From contig JAQGAU010000148.1 of assembly GCA_034698045.1 (NCBI GenBank), positions 1 through 37,901 on the forward strand: a DNA stretch of 37,901 nucleotides, written 5' to 3'. This DNA is from Paramacrobiotus richtersi. Taxonomy: Eukaryota > Tardigrada > Eutardigrada > Parachela > Macrobiotidae. How positions within the stretch are numbered: position 1 is the stretch's first letter; each line of letters opens with the position of its first letter. Positions 1 through 10,611 of this stretch are shown here, piece by piece. The notes beneath the pieces are model-generated. The model was given only the letters and a program-made list of their open reading frames with translations. It was not told the DNA's origin and ran no database searches. The translations under genes were made by a program, and so were the position numbers.

Positions 1-75
1 ATTCAAGCTAGCGGCAAAGCCGGATCTTGCGCGCGCTAGGGCTCTTTTGTGTGTCGTTTGATGTGGCGCGTACAG
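1..75. mobile_element. Half of a foldback (TA-flanked) transposable element at the left window edge
   Basis: Positions 13-75 are the reverse complement of 37827-37889 with 59 of 63 bases matching. The element ends CGCGTACAG followed by TA (76-77), as expected for insertion into a TA target. The outermost 12 bases (1-12) are not inverted: they match the last 12 bases of the window in direct orientation with one mismatch, so they look like the central loop of a foldback element cut in half. The terminal CTGTACGCG is shared with the small MITE at 22986. No transposase is visible. Membership of the Tc1/mariner group is inferred only from the TA flanks. Confidence 0.75.
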
Positions 76-78
76 TAC

Positions 79-306
79 ATGATCCCGGATATTCCCAAGC
101 ATGTCCTGGACGCCCGTAAACGCCGGCGTTTCCTGGCGGATCAAGCGTTACAAAGTACACCGGCCGCCGCCAACGAGGCCTACCAACGCGTCAAGGCGTC
201 CATTCAGGAGAATCCGCTGCGCATTAAACCCTTCAAGAACCACTCGAGATTCAAAAATAAAGGCAAAAATCACTATGAGGACAAGGCCCACCATAAGCCA
301 CCGTGA
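79..306 (+). CDS. Unrecognised basic protein, C-terminal exon
   Basis: This open frame is GC-richer than its surroundings and ends at TGA. It encodes about 75 residues, highly basic towards the end (N-H-S-R-F-K-N-K-G-K), with an Ala/Gln-rich middle predicted helical. A possible acceptor (TACAG) lies at 71-75, inside the end of the transposon half, so either the exon starts just downstream of the insertion or the true upstream part is outside the window. The Lys/Arg-rich tail would suit a nucleolar or RNA-binding protein, but I do not recognise the family and assign no function. It converges on the esterase gene. Confidence 0.4.
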   Translation: MIPDIPKHVLDARKRRRFLADQALQSTPAAANEAYQRVKASIQENPLRIKPFKNHSRFKNKGKNHYEDKAHHKPP

Positions 307-1477
307 AAAACGTGGATCCTGAACGATCATTTAGACTGAATCGTGCATGACCTTTCTTGCTTTATGGGGCGTTTTCGTCTCGGCTTTTCAGTGCGGAGAA
401 ACTGCACAGTTGTGTGTTTTTTTACAGATTATTATTTTTATTGTCAACAAGTTTTCTTTTTCGCTGATGTCCTTTTTATCAAAAATATTAAAAAAATATT
501 AAAGTATTAAAATAATAAAATACTGAATTATTAAAAAAGATGATCCAACGGGTTGGCTTGAATGTTATGCGCTCACATTAACGGTAATTATATAGGGAAC
601 CAAGGGGACCCGGGTTAGGGGAACGGCCGAGGAACACACTATAGGAAACGGGATAATGGTGGAAATACTCCTAATCTGTACTGTGCCGTACTATGATTGC
701 AACAAACACCAAATACTCTGGACCGTCAGTTTAGTATTGTTCAGTAAAAGCACAAAACGAACCCAAGTCTACACAACACGAAACAGTCACAGTTCAGGAA
801 ATTACCCGTCCGAGTCTATCGATGTTACAGACTGATTCAACAATTCACAAAATGTTCGACAAGTTAGCCAAATGGAAGGCGGATCCGTAGATCATCAGTC
901 GTGATTCGGGGTCGATTCGTCATTGGCCGGGAGGCGTTCCTCGGTGCGGCATTGATCATTTCCGGTGCCGAAGGCTCCTCCACCACACGGTTTTCGATAA
1001 AGCATCGAAAAAGCAGTTAAAATATCATTTAATTGGCATCGACCAATTTTGAAAAAAAATATTCATGATAAATAAAATAATATTCAATAGAATAATATTT
1101 ACATAAAATACTAAACAATATCGGAAAAGAAATCCCGGGATGATGAATAATTTTTTACTTGATTTATTTATTAACATTATTCTGGCGCTTGCACCCGGAA
1201 AATGTACAAAAAACTGCCACATAAACGTCTAGACAATTTATAAACTGTACAACTGAACGATTCCGCAAATTAAAAACAAACACATACAAAAACCAGTCAG
1301 TATCTAAAATCGGCATTATACAAGAATAATTCTTGAAAAATATCAGCTAAAATGAACAGAAATTCATTAAAATACGCTCCAGCTCACATTACACAGAGGC
1401 CGTAGGAATTTCTGTACAAGAAGGTCATTTACAGCCTTGATACAAGGAGATCGGGTGCAGAGCGATAATAATAGGTT
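307..1477. other. Convergent intergenic region without a supported gene
   Basis: This lies between the terminal exon of the left gene (+) and the stop of the esterase gene (-). It is AT-rich, with only short open frames lacking any coding look. It must hold the 3' ends of both genes. TTTATTTATT at about 1162-1172 reads as overlapping AATAAA on the minus strand and could serve the esterase transcript. Confidence 0.6.
514..519 (+). terminator. Possible polyadenylation signal AATAAA
   Basis: An AATAAA hexamer lies about 210 bases after the TGA at 304-306, on the same strand. The region is so AT-rich that the match may be chance. Confidence 0.25.
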
Positions 1478-4400
1478 TCATAGGCCGAAAGGGAACAATT
1501 CCGGAAGATTTTCCTCTTCTAGGCCGGGTTTGCGGGCTTTATCGTCCAGAGCCAAGAGGGCGTTGGTCTTGTCCTATTCAACATAATTACAATCATTACG
1601 AGAAAGAGAAACATCCATCTCATCCAAAAAACACAAGTACAGTATGATCTGTTGATGTTTTTGTATTTCCTATTTATTTCTGCTTCTGATCTGGAAATTC
1701 ATATTTTTTCGATCTGTATATATTATTTTGTAAATCTTTATTTATTTTTTATTTAGAATTCGCTTATATTTCATATTTTATTTTACTTTACGTTTTATCT
1801 TTTATTTTTTAATTGAATTTATTCAGATAATATTTTAGATAATAATTCAATAATAATAATTTTAATAATAATAATTTAAATAAATTTGTTTGTTTTAAAT
1901 GTACTGTTTTTATTTATTTATTAATTCATTTTGTCATTTCCTTATGATCGGCTGTTTATACACAAAAATATATAAAAAATATTTGGCGAAAATAAAAATA
2001 AAAAATAAAATAAATAAAATGAAGAAAAAATAAAAAATATCACTGCATAAAGCAAGTGATACCGCTGACTTACAATGTGGATCACGGCGTCAAACTGTTC
2101 GCTCAGGTATGCCTCGAAAAAGTGTGAATAACGTTCAGTTTCCGGGCGTTAAATCACTGCAAGCACACCATGTGTCAATTCGTCATTATATATTTGTATC
2201 ATTGACTAATCACAAAGCTTACCACCAATGGCTCGCTCCAATGGGAAACTGCACAGAAATACAACAACTGTCAATTCTCAAATGAACAACAATCAAAAAG
2301 AACGAACTATGCAAGCTACCAAATTCTGTGAAAAACATGTTCCCCATCTCAGTAAACAATCAAACATGTGTGCATCCAAATCATGTGGTTATTTTCACAA
2401 CAGCTAAACGAACACCGGTATCTTGTTACGCTGAAGGCCACTGTTCTACGATACTGGCAATATCAACAGTTACCCAAGTTGCTAAACTGGAAAATACTGC
2501 CTTGTAGTTGTTACAGCCAAAATATCACGAACTACGACTATTATTTTCCCACTAAATAATAAACGACAAAATACTCATATTAAATACTTTCATTATACAG
2601 TTGAAAATTCACTAAATTTATTTGTTAAATACAATCAAAAAAAGGTAGTTGTGTATATATGCGTTGGCTTTATGCAAGTAATGCGTACACACAGCTGTTC
2701 CGGCTGAAGGTCTACAGCCGCTATTCTACAACATTCTCTATATGCTTAACATCGCGGCCATCTGATCCTGCTTCACAGCCAGTCAAACAATGATTATAAA
2801 AACAATAAAACTGCCATATACGCAAATGATATCTAGATCTGCCATCACTGAAGTTTAATATTAAAAGCGATTAATATTTCTAACATAAACAGGCGATTAA
2901 CATCCACGTTAACTAATTATCAAAAACATTCCAGAATTGTATAACTGTACATAAAATACATATTAATTAATAAACTGAAAAAATTTAAAACTATAATTGT
3001 AAATATTTGTCACAAAAATGTACAATTGAGCTTCAGTCACAGCAGCAAAAATCTACCGAACGTATCATTACTGTCGCTAACACTAACTGCAGGCACTACA
3101 TACGAGCGGATAAATGCCGTGGAATGACGACTATTGACGCCACTGTTCTACGCCGTTCACTAGTAGTGTGTACCACGTCTCTCACCTCGTAATAGGCACA
3201 TTTTTGAACTCCTTGTTATCCGGGAGTTGGGGGAAGGGATGCGCGCCCGTGGGGACTTTTTTCGGTTTCTTCTCATCCGAGATCTTCTTGAAGATGGTCA
3301 GGAAGTTGTGGATGTTGTGCTCCATGGCCACGTCGTGTAAGAACTTCTCGTATGAGCCCTCCATGGCGTTGTTCACCGTCTTCTTCGCAATACGCTTCTG
3401 ACCCCAATCGGACGCACAGGTCACTTCACCGCTGTATGTGCTGCATAGGAAAAGCGGCTTGTACATGCTTACCACACAGCAAAATTAATGCTTTACTTCC
3501 CAAACGACTTATTAAAAAATATGAAACAAATCAGTCCATTTAATATTAATTTGTTTATATGATTTTTAAATTTTTTTTAATTTAAATTATTCATTTGGTT
3601 TTTGAAATTTTTCTTGAGTCCACCTCGTTCCTGGGCTATTGCCGAATAAATATTGTAAGTTTGTTACCTTTTCTAGATATAAAAACACACCACGCAAACA
3701 ATATTAATTAAAAAAGGCTAATTTAAAACTATTACAAAGTATGTTAAAAATATATTTTAATAATATATTCCAATAATTTAAAAATATACATGTTGTTCAA
3801 AATTTTTCTGACAAATCAATCCAGTGTAATACAATTTCTGCAAATACGGTACATAAAAAATACCACAGGATTATTAAAAAAAATGTCCAAATAATTTTAC
3901 ATGGTATTATTATGCGCAACATCTAACGAAAATGATTCCGAAAACTGTAAAAAAAGCCCACGATTAGAGGAACTATTATTATCAAATTATAAAGAAAAGA
4001 AACATGCGGCAATACCTGAAGCCGATGTTGTACACCGTGTTGTCACCCCACTTTTCCCGACACAACTGACCGATATTATGTTCCTTCCGTCGGCGTCCCA
4101 TTTCCGTGAAACGTGCATCACCTAACACCAGATTATCACAGCAACAGTTTAGCACAACTTATCAACGCGCAAATCGTCGAAGAAACTCACCTACATGGCT
4201 GTTATGTGGCTGTAAACACAGAGAAAAATCCATTATTACGGTTAAAAGTTGTGAAAAATGTCTTATTCATATCTGTATGAAAATAAAAAATAATTTCTGA
4301 AAAAAACAACAACAAAATCTACAATCACTTTCCCCACACAATCTATCTGATATCAAATGCTACATATGTGTTGTTGCAATCACCGGTGTTCCTTGGACAC

Positions 4401-7400
4401 TGTGAGCCACTACACTACGATTTTATCATGCCGTAATCCACCATTTAACACGAATTCTACTAACATCTGTTGAAAAGGTTTAATTACAACTACACCTTGC
4501 CCATGCTGGAACTGAGGCCGTTTAACGAATCTTTTTACACATAAAACTGTCATACCACATGAAAACTACTATACCAGTTTTATTAAAACTGATTTATAAC
4601 TGAAGTATTAACGATTAATGCTTCAGTTAATATATTCCCTAGAGAAGATGGAAATGACTGTAAACCACTGACCCAGACGACCGCTTTGGCCGGTCGACCC
4701 AGCACGTTACTCTTCCACTGCAGTAAGCGTTCCAGGGCCGCTACCATGCAGGAATCGCTACAAATCAACCGGTATCTTTCATAACACCGAATTATCAGCA
4801 TTTTTGAGGGTATTTCTTTACCGGACATTCCAACTGGTCGCATCCGCATCCATCATCACACGGTAGTACTGTAACGAAAGAAAACATCATAACGCCAACT
4901 GGAACACAAGAATCAATCAAACACGAAACATTTAAGGAAATTACATGACAAAGACAAACTAATAAATCTAGACATACAATGATGACGAAGGAAATGAAAT
5001 TATCTGTATTACAAAAATTAATTAAAAAAAATTTACAATAATTAATTACAAAAATAAATGATCAATTATTTACAAAAATATCCAAAAATGTAAAACGATA
5101 AATATTCTACACTGTTAAATTGTTACGGGTGACGGGACGGAAATCCGAATAAATATTAAAATTAGTTGACTGAAAAGTAATAAATGGAGATTATTCACAC
5201 AAGATAACAACTACAAAATTGAAGAAATACAGAACATGTGACATTCGGTTAATTATCAGCGATAAACGTCAACTTACGCGTTCAGCCCCTTCGACCACCG
5301 CGGCATTCATAATACAGCCAAAGAGTTCACTCTCCATTTCCAGTCCATCCTTGGTCTTCTCGAGATACTCCTCCGTGTGTTCTTTCAGTCCTTTCAGCAC
5401 ATTGATCGCTTCTTTTTCACATGTCTATAAACCCATAAAAAACTAGCCAGTGCATTTGCCTTTCTTTCAACCAGAAACCCAAACACACAATTTACACATA
5501 TTTCTTCAAAATGTAAAAAATTTTAAAACCTTTTAATCATTTAATCTAACCATATTTGTTTAACCTGGTAGCTACCGTAAATACAAAAATAACTAAATAA
5601 ACAATTTCAAATTTTCTATTACTTTCACATAAGAAATAATCAAAATTACAAGTACCCCAAACACTGACACAAGGATGGTTAGGCTATGCTGTACAATCGA
5701 AAAAAGTCATGGAACCGCTTGGTAAGATCATCACTAGAAGTATGACCATCTCTATCGTATCGCACAATTCGAATTACTGCTCTCAGTGCTTGCGCGCCGT
5801 TACACTACGACCACCGTAACAGCTTCGCCGGTTTACTAGCTACAGTACTGCATTTCAAACGGCCACAGTACAATAAGTCTTTGCTTTAATTGTCGAACAT
5901 GAAATCTGAGCAACACAGTTATCCCTTATTTTTTTTAATTCTTCTTACAATTTCGTCTTCAAGTTATGGCCAACAGAAACCGTATTCTGAAGTTTTTTTG
6001 CGCTGAGCTTGTTGTGATAACTTTTCTGGAAATGCTGGAATTATAATTAGTATGTATGTAATATAATTATTAAGTGGTAACGTTTAGTAGTATTTATTTG
6101 ATATAAAATACCATCTACAAATTCTTACGCGAGTTAATTAGAAATCATCTGCAAAGTATTTCCATATGCTCCGTTCACAATGTTTGAGGACTGCTGGTAA
6201 ACTGGTCCCAATGTTCATTATAATTTAAACAGATACAGCATAACCACAAAATGCTGCTCATTACCCTATGTTCCGTATCCAGTTATTTTTCTATTTTTAG
6301 TTTTAACAATATTTATTGTTTTTTTATTATTTTTATTCCGTTTTTTTTAAATTTTTAGTTTTAGTATTATTTATTGTTTTTTTATTATTTTTATTCAGTT
6401 ATTTTATTATTTTTAGTGTTATTAATTGTTTTTTTTTATTCAGTTATTTTTTTATTTTTATTTTTAGTATTATTTATTGTTTTTTTATTATTTTTATTCA
6501 GTACTTATCATCGATTATTCTGAAAAAAACCCCACTTACGTTGGTCAGGCCGTAGCGCGCCGCAAACGCATACATGGTCGTGTCGTCGCCGAATTTCTCA
6601 AAGCACTCATACTGCTCCCGCGCCGCCTTGGCCGCGTTGGGGTCGACACGCTCCAGGTACTCGATGACGGCGTCGGCCGAGCGGTGCAGGGAGTACACGT
6701 CCAGCCCGCAGAGTACCGACTTCTCCTTGTCCCCGCCGCTTTTACCCACACGGTCGTTGTGATGCCGCAACCACTCGACAAAGTTCAACATGACGTAGTT
6801 GCGCCACATCCATAACTATCAAAACAACAAGCGTCGTGGTGAAGGAACGACACACTGCGAGTGAACGCCTAATTTTAAATATACCGAAATTTTACTGGGT
6901 TAAAAAAATTAAATATCTATTTAAAAAACTATTAAAAACAGATTTTTCTTCTACACGAGAAAATAGCTTCCCTAGCTTTTCATTGCCAACTTGATAATAT
7001 TCTAAACACAGTGAAACAAGTGTATGCGGTATAGCTCTATACAGATCTAATCCGCCAGGTCGCCGAGCATATCCCTGGTTTCTAAAGGCCCCTGTTCTAC
7101 GATTTTCGCTACTGACTACGCTCGTGATCGCGAGATCATCAATGCCAACCACTGATAAGTGCAATTACCAGCAATAATTCAATATGGTAGCCACATTGAA
7201 AAACTCGGATACACTGGACAAAAATCACCAGATCAACTACAAAAAGACAAGATTTGTCGGATATTAGCATTTCTAGGAATACTTCTCTCACTTTAACTAA
7301 ATTTAATGATAAAGCCGGAAGTTAATTTGTTAAGTTAATTTGTTTCTTTTTCCCTTTTCATTTTTTTTTTTTTTTTTTTTTAAACTTTATTCTAAATACT

Positions 7401-9161
7401 GAAATCAAGTTTTGTTTAAATTTTCATTATTATTTTCTTTTTCTATCTAATTTGCTGTAACTATACAGTAAATCGTGCATGAATTTAATTTGGAGCACTC
7501 CACAAAATGCCTGATTTCCTGACCATTACATTGTGCAGGAAACAAATCCCAGTTTAATTCCACATTATCAGATGCCAAAAAGGACATTCCATTCTAAGTA
7601 TTATTTTCAATGAGCACACTTCACAATGTGGACGTAATCGTGTTGCCAAAAGCAAATTTGAGCCATTGCACTACAACTCGCTAATGAAATTCATATGCAC
7701 TGTCATGTACGGATTTTCCACCAAATCAGAATGAGTGTACTCCATTGCAAATCTCACCAGCAAAATCCATTACATTTCAATATTATTAGAAAATTGACCC
7801 AAAACGAACACCTCAGATTAGCATTATTCGAAATTGCGAACATCTGTGAAAGTACTATACTCAGCAAATCAGATAAAAAAAGGAAATAATACCGAAATTT
7901 CTCAAAATTTAAACGGAAACTGATTTCAATTTCAATATTTTGAATAAAATTTCAAATAATATTTTGTGTAATATATTAAAAAAAAGGAAATAATGACAAA
8001 ATTTATCAACATTTAAACAAAATTGATGTCAATATTAATTTTAGAAAACAATTTAGAATATATTAAAAAAAATAAAAAGGGGAAAAAACAAAACAAATTA
8101 ACCAGAATAAAAACGACATTTTTCTTCCATCACAAGAGGAATTAAAAAAAAAATGGCATTCTTACCGGAAAACGATTGTACTCCTCCAGAGCTTCACGCG
8201 CTGTCTTGGGCGCATCAGGCTGCTTGTTTAGCTGCTGGACATAGCGGTTAACCGTGAATGTATCAGGAAAATCCCCTTCCACCGCTGTAAAGAAATTAAA
8301 CACGGGAATTCAACAAAGAATCCACTCCGCTACATCCGTTCGGTATCCACGACATTTTCTCAATATATCTTATTTTAAAATGAAAAAAAATGCAGAGCAA
8401 AAGCAAGGAATTATTCCAAAATAAAGCAGTACTGTAAAAAATAAATAAATTACCGTCAAGAACAGAAAAAAAGAAATAAAAAACAAACAAACAAAACAGC
8501 TAAAAATATGCTGAAATAGGTAATTCCAGTAATTACCGATGCATGTAAAATCCTTTTCCTCAATTAGTCGCTTGGTAATCAGCGCTCGTTCACGGTAGAA
8601 TTCTGCAAAACGAAGATTCCTATCATCTGTATCACTGTCGTATGGAAAGCTCAATATGGCGCAGCTGGTTTACCGTGGGTTCCATGACTGGCTTCGCCTA
8701 AAACACAAACAAAAAAGTTAAGTTTTTCCGCCACTTTTTCGTACTTATAACTAATTATTCGCTACGGTTACACATTTTATTAACGTTCATCTTCACAGTG
8801 TTTAATTTTTAAAAAACTTCTCAATTCATATTTAACTATATAGAGGTATATTGCATAAACTATAATAGGTTTTTTTATTCTTAGAAAATATTTTTTTAAT
8901 AAAGGATCAAAATTACAACAACCGAAAGAGGAAAACGCACTCAGAAAGTCAACCAAATTTATAATTAAATATATCCGAATTCTGCCTGAATAAGTGCAGC
9001 AAATTCTGGATGTGCATTTGCGTACTAATAAGCACCACGCGTGCACTGCCGATAGCTTCAATCAGCTCATCATAATCCCGTTTCTTGGGGATGAGATGCA
9101 GCGGGATGGAGTGCTTGGCAATCTCGTCCCGCGTGGCTTTGTTGAAAATATCAATGGCCAT
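1478..9161 (-). CDS. Erythromycin-esterase-family hydrolase, 14 exons, with one in-frame TAA
   Basis: Exons in transcript order: 9161-9026, 8697-8674, 8602-8537, 8284-8166, 6815-6540, 5424-5278, 4868-4822, 4757-4673, 4209-4191, 4121-4016, 3440-3186, 2248-2223, 2156-2074, 1573-1478. All have GT/AG ends and all phases agree, giving about 494 codons. Family hallmarks appear in order: SEASHGTHEFYRER (exons 2-3), AVEGDFPD (4), LWMWRNYVMLNFVEWLR and CGLDVYSLH (5), YYRVMMDADATSWNVR (7), HNSHVGDAR (9-10), GSYEKFLHDV (11), RPETERYSHFF (13), LPELFPFGL then TGA (14). Bacterial members hydrolyse macrolide lactones or unknown esters using a conserved Glu/His centre in the E-x-x-H-G motif, which is kept here. 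The substrate is unknown. Codon 438 (2149-2151) is TAA where the family has Tyr, cutting about 57 residues. The start at 9161 is the first Met in frame; an upstream exon is possible, and a basic stretch at 9194-9277 is out of frame. Confidence 0.92.
2074..2156 (-). CDS. Esterase exon 13, carrying in-frame TAA at 2149-2151
   Basis: The exon runs from a TTGCAG acceptor to a GTAAGT donor, 83 bases (2 + 27 codons). Exon 12 ends G-x-P-L-E-R-A-I-G plus one base; exon 13 completes Val, then Ile, TAA, then RPETERYSHFFEAYLSEQF. Family members read G-V-I-Y-R-P-E-T-E-R, so TAA stands exactly at the Tyr and needs one base change from TAC. No alternative acceptor skips the stop while keeping phase. Confidence 0.88.
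3186..3440 (-). CDS. Esterase exon 11
   Basis: 85 codons, joined by a split Ser codon to exon 10 (...NIGF then STYSGEVTCASDWG). It carries G-E-V-T-C-A-S-D-W and GSYEKFLHDVAMEHNIHNFL, the late-domain hallmarks of the family. A Lys/Pro-rich stretch near its end (KKISDEKKPKKVPTG) is longer than I would expect from bacterial members, so it may be a lineage-specific insertion. Confidence 0.9.
4405..4420 (-). repeat. Dispersed tRNA A-box-like short repeat (example copy; about 17 copies)
   Basis: In sense orientation the motif is about RAAATCGTAGTGYAGTGGCT. Copies reading on the minus strand: 2436-2450, 2715-2729, 3139-3152, 4405-4420, 5796-5810, 7087-7102, 7661-7676, 15358-15369, 21277-21292. Copies on the plus strand: 14901-14915, 15983-15994, 16418-16430, 19748-19763, 20847-20861, 22758-22772, 23315-23328, 23531-23544. 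TAGTGTAGTGG resembles the A box of Asp/Glu/Gly tRNA genes. A loose GTTC-containing segment follows 30-60 bases later in several copies. A tRNA-derived SINE is the inference; no copy is an intact tRNA. All seven copies in the esterase gene are sense to it. Confidence 0.6.
6290..6505. repeat. AT-rich tandem repeat beside the donor of esterase exon 5
   Basis: About four degenerate units of roughly 45-60 bases resemble TTTTTAGTATTATTTATTG followed by TTTTTTATTATTTTTATTCAG. The block ends about 30 bases from the exon 5 donor (6534-6539), inside the intron. Confidence 0.65.
6540..6815 (-). CDS. Esterase exon 5 (central helical region)
   Basis: This is the largest well-conserved esterase exon, 92 codons, phase 0 on both sides. 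The acceptor is GATAG before L-W-M-W-R-N-Y and the donor is GTAAGT after G-L-T-N. It contains the family motifs WMWRN, FVEWLRHHN, GLDVYSLH and YLERVDPNAAKAAREQYECF. These make the family assignment secure. Confidence 0.93.
8674..8697 (-). CDS. 24-nt microexon with the esterase active-site motif
   Basis: This exon begins after TTTTAG and ends before GTAAAC. Joined to the last A of exon 1 it reads S-E-A-S-H-G-T-H, and the next exon supplies E-F-Y-R-E-R. This E-x-x-H-G-x-H segment is the most conserved part of the family and carries the presumed catalytic Glu and His. Its length (2 + 21 + 1 bases) fits the phases on both sides. Confidence 0.85.
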
Positions 9162-9962
9162 CTCGCGATTCTTGGACGGCGTGCTTGATGAGGTTCTCCA
9201 GCAGCTGCGATACGCGCAACCAGACGCTTTAACGACATAAAAACTTGTAGTCCTTCGCGCAAAATAAACACATACAAAATTGCAAATGATTAACTCGAAG
9301 ATGTACGAGTAACAGCGCAGGATATTCCGATTAGGATTGTTGTGAGTTCAAAACGCATGGAGCACATTTCCGCAAATGAATCAGCAGCTCGGCGGAGCGG
9401 GTTTTTCCGATGTTTTTCTCTGAGATTTCCGGCCGTAAATCACGTCGCAGCCCGCAGATTCGTACAGGGGAAATCGAAGCAGGTGTTACAAGACTTTACT
9501 TGTCATAGACAGCGCACACCTCGTGACGCCCCTATCCGCATGCTCGGCCGATTTCGAATTCACATGCCACAAATTGACAAAAATCTTAAGAAAATTCAGT
9601 CTAGAACTGTAGTACCGCACAAAGTCACGATATAAGCCTTTTTGGCAATTTCCATTTATCGGAAAGGATTACTGCCAAATTACTGAGACTTGCCCATAAC
9701 TAAACAGCCAGTTTTCGTTGCGGTTGGTACCTCGCGAGTCCTGGAAATGGCATCCAGCCGACGGCCGAGTACCATTTCCACGGCTCGTGAGGCGCATTTC
9801 CCGACGAGCTCTTTCGATGGATCATAGGAGTACCATACTACTTCCATCTTTATTAGGCATTCATCATACTTTAATCTAGAGTTGCAGTCATTTCCGATCA
9901 GAGCATCCGAATAACTGATGGCATATTAAACGGACGCACGGAGCCGCTAAATGATTCACAGT

Positions 9963-9981
9963 ACTCGTACTGAGTACGAGT
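9963..9981. repeat. Perfect 9-bp palindrome with 1-nt spacer
   Basis: ACTCGTACT, G, AGTACGAGT. It lies in the esterase upstream region about 800 bases from the ATG. It could be a dimeric protein-binding site or chance. Confidence 0.6.
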
Positions 9982-10030
9982 TAAGTACCTCTCCGGATCT
10001 CAGTACACAGTCCAATGTAAAAAGTTTAAT

Positions 10031-10072
10031 ATCTTGTTTAACATTGGCAATGCAGCCAATGCTAAACAAGAT
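10031..10072. repeat. Near-perfect hairpin, 18-bp stem and 6-nt loop
   Basis: ATCTTGTTTAACATTGGC, loop AATGCA, then GCCAATGCTAAACAAGAT. The arms pair at 17 of 18 positions and pairing stops at the borders. It is too short for a standard microRNA precursor. Confidence 0.75.
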
Positions 10073-10611
10073 AAGTGGTTTCCCGTTTCCGGGTTCCCGT
10101 TTCTTATACATTCAATAATAGTGAATAACGACAACAAGAATTAAATGATTTATTTAAATGAACGTTAAACGTACGAGGAGCGGAGACTTTCGTATACGTA
10201 AAGGGAACCATGTTAAACCGGATATTGAATATGTTGTTTAAATGAGCTTTTAGTAAAAGTCTTTTACACTCGTAGAGGCAGTCGAGGAGTTTATTCCGAT
10301 TCGGGTTTTACTCTGTTTCAGTGGTATAGGATATTAATAAGAGAACGATGTTCGATCCAAGTATACTGAAATTTATTTTGTTTTTATTTATTTAATTTGC
10401 GTGTTTCGATTACACTGGATTGTTGAAACTAATTATCCGTAGTAATTCGTTTAGCAGTCAGAATTTTCCGTCTTATCATTGCATAAATTAGAAAAAATCA
10501 AAAAGTTATGCTGCAACACTTTCTAAAAAAACAACTGCACCGGACGAACACAGCCAACGAGCGAGAATCAGGAATTGTCCATTCAAAAACCAAATAAAAA
10601 AAACAATCCGA

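Larger units (their letters stand above)
9162..10611. other. Intergenic region between CCDC124 and the esterase gene, both on minus
   Basis: This should hold the 3' end of CCDC124 and the 5' region of the esterase gene. It contains two strong fold-back structures (9963-9981 and 10031-10072), listed separately. The open frame at 9342-9635 (+) has no recognisable features. I see no further gene. Confidence 0.5.

Noticed and set aside
6316-6555. Phe/Ile/Tyr-rich reading frame resembling a membrane protein
   Set aside because: It is a translation of the AT-rich tandem repeat at 6290-6505.
7361-7381. Poly-T run as a retroelement tail
   Set aside because: No element body or target duplication around it; homopolymer runs are common in these introns.
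9062-9277. Basic N-terminal presequence (M-S-L-K-R-L-V-A-R-I-A-A-A-G) for the esterase
   Set aside because: It is out of frame with the esterase exon and no intron of plausible size joins them; kept only as a remark.
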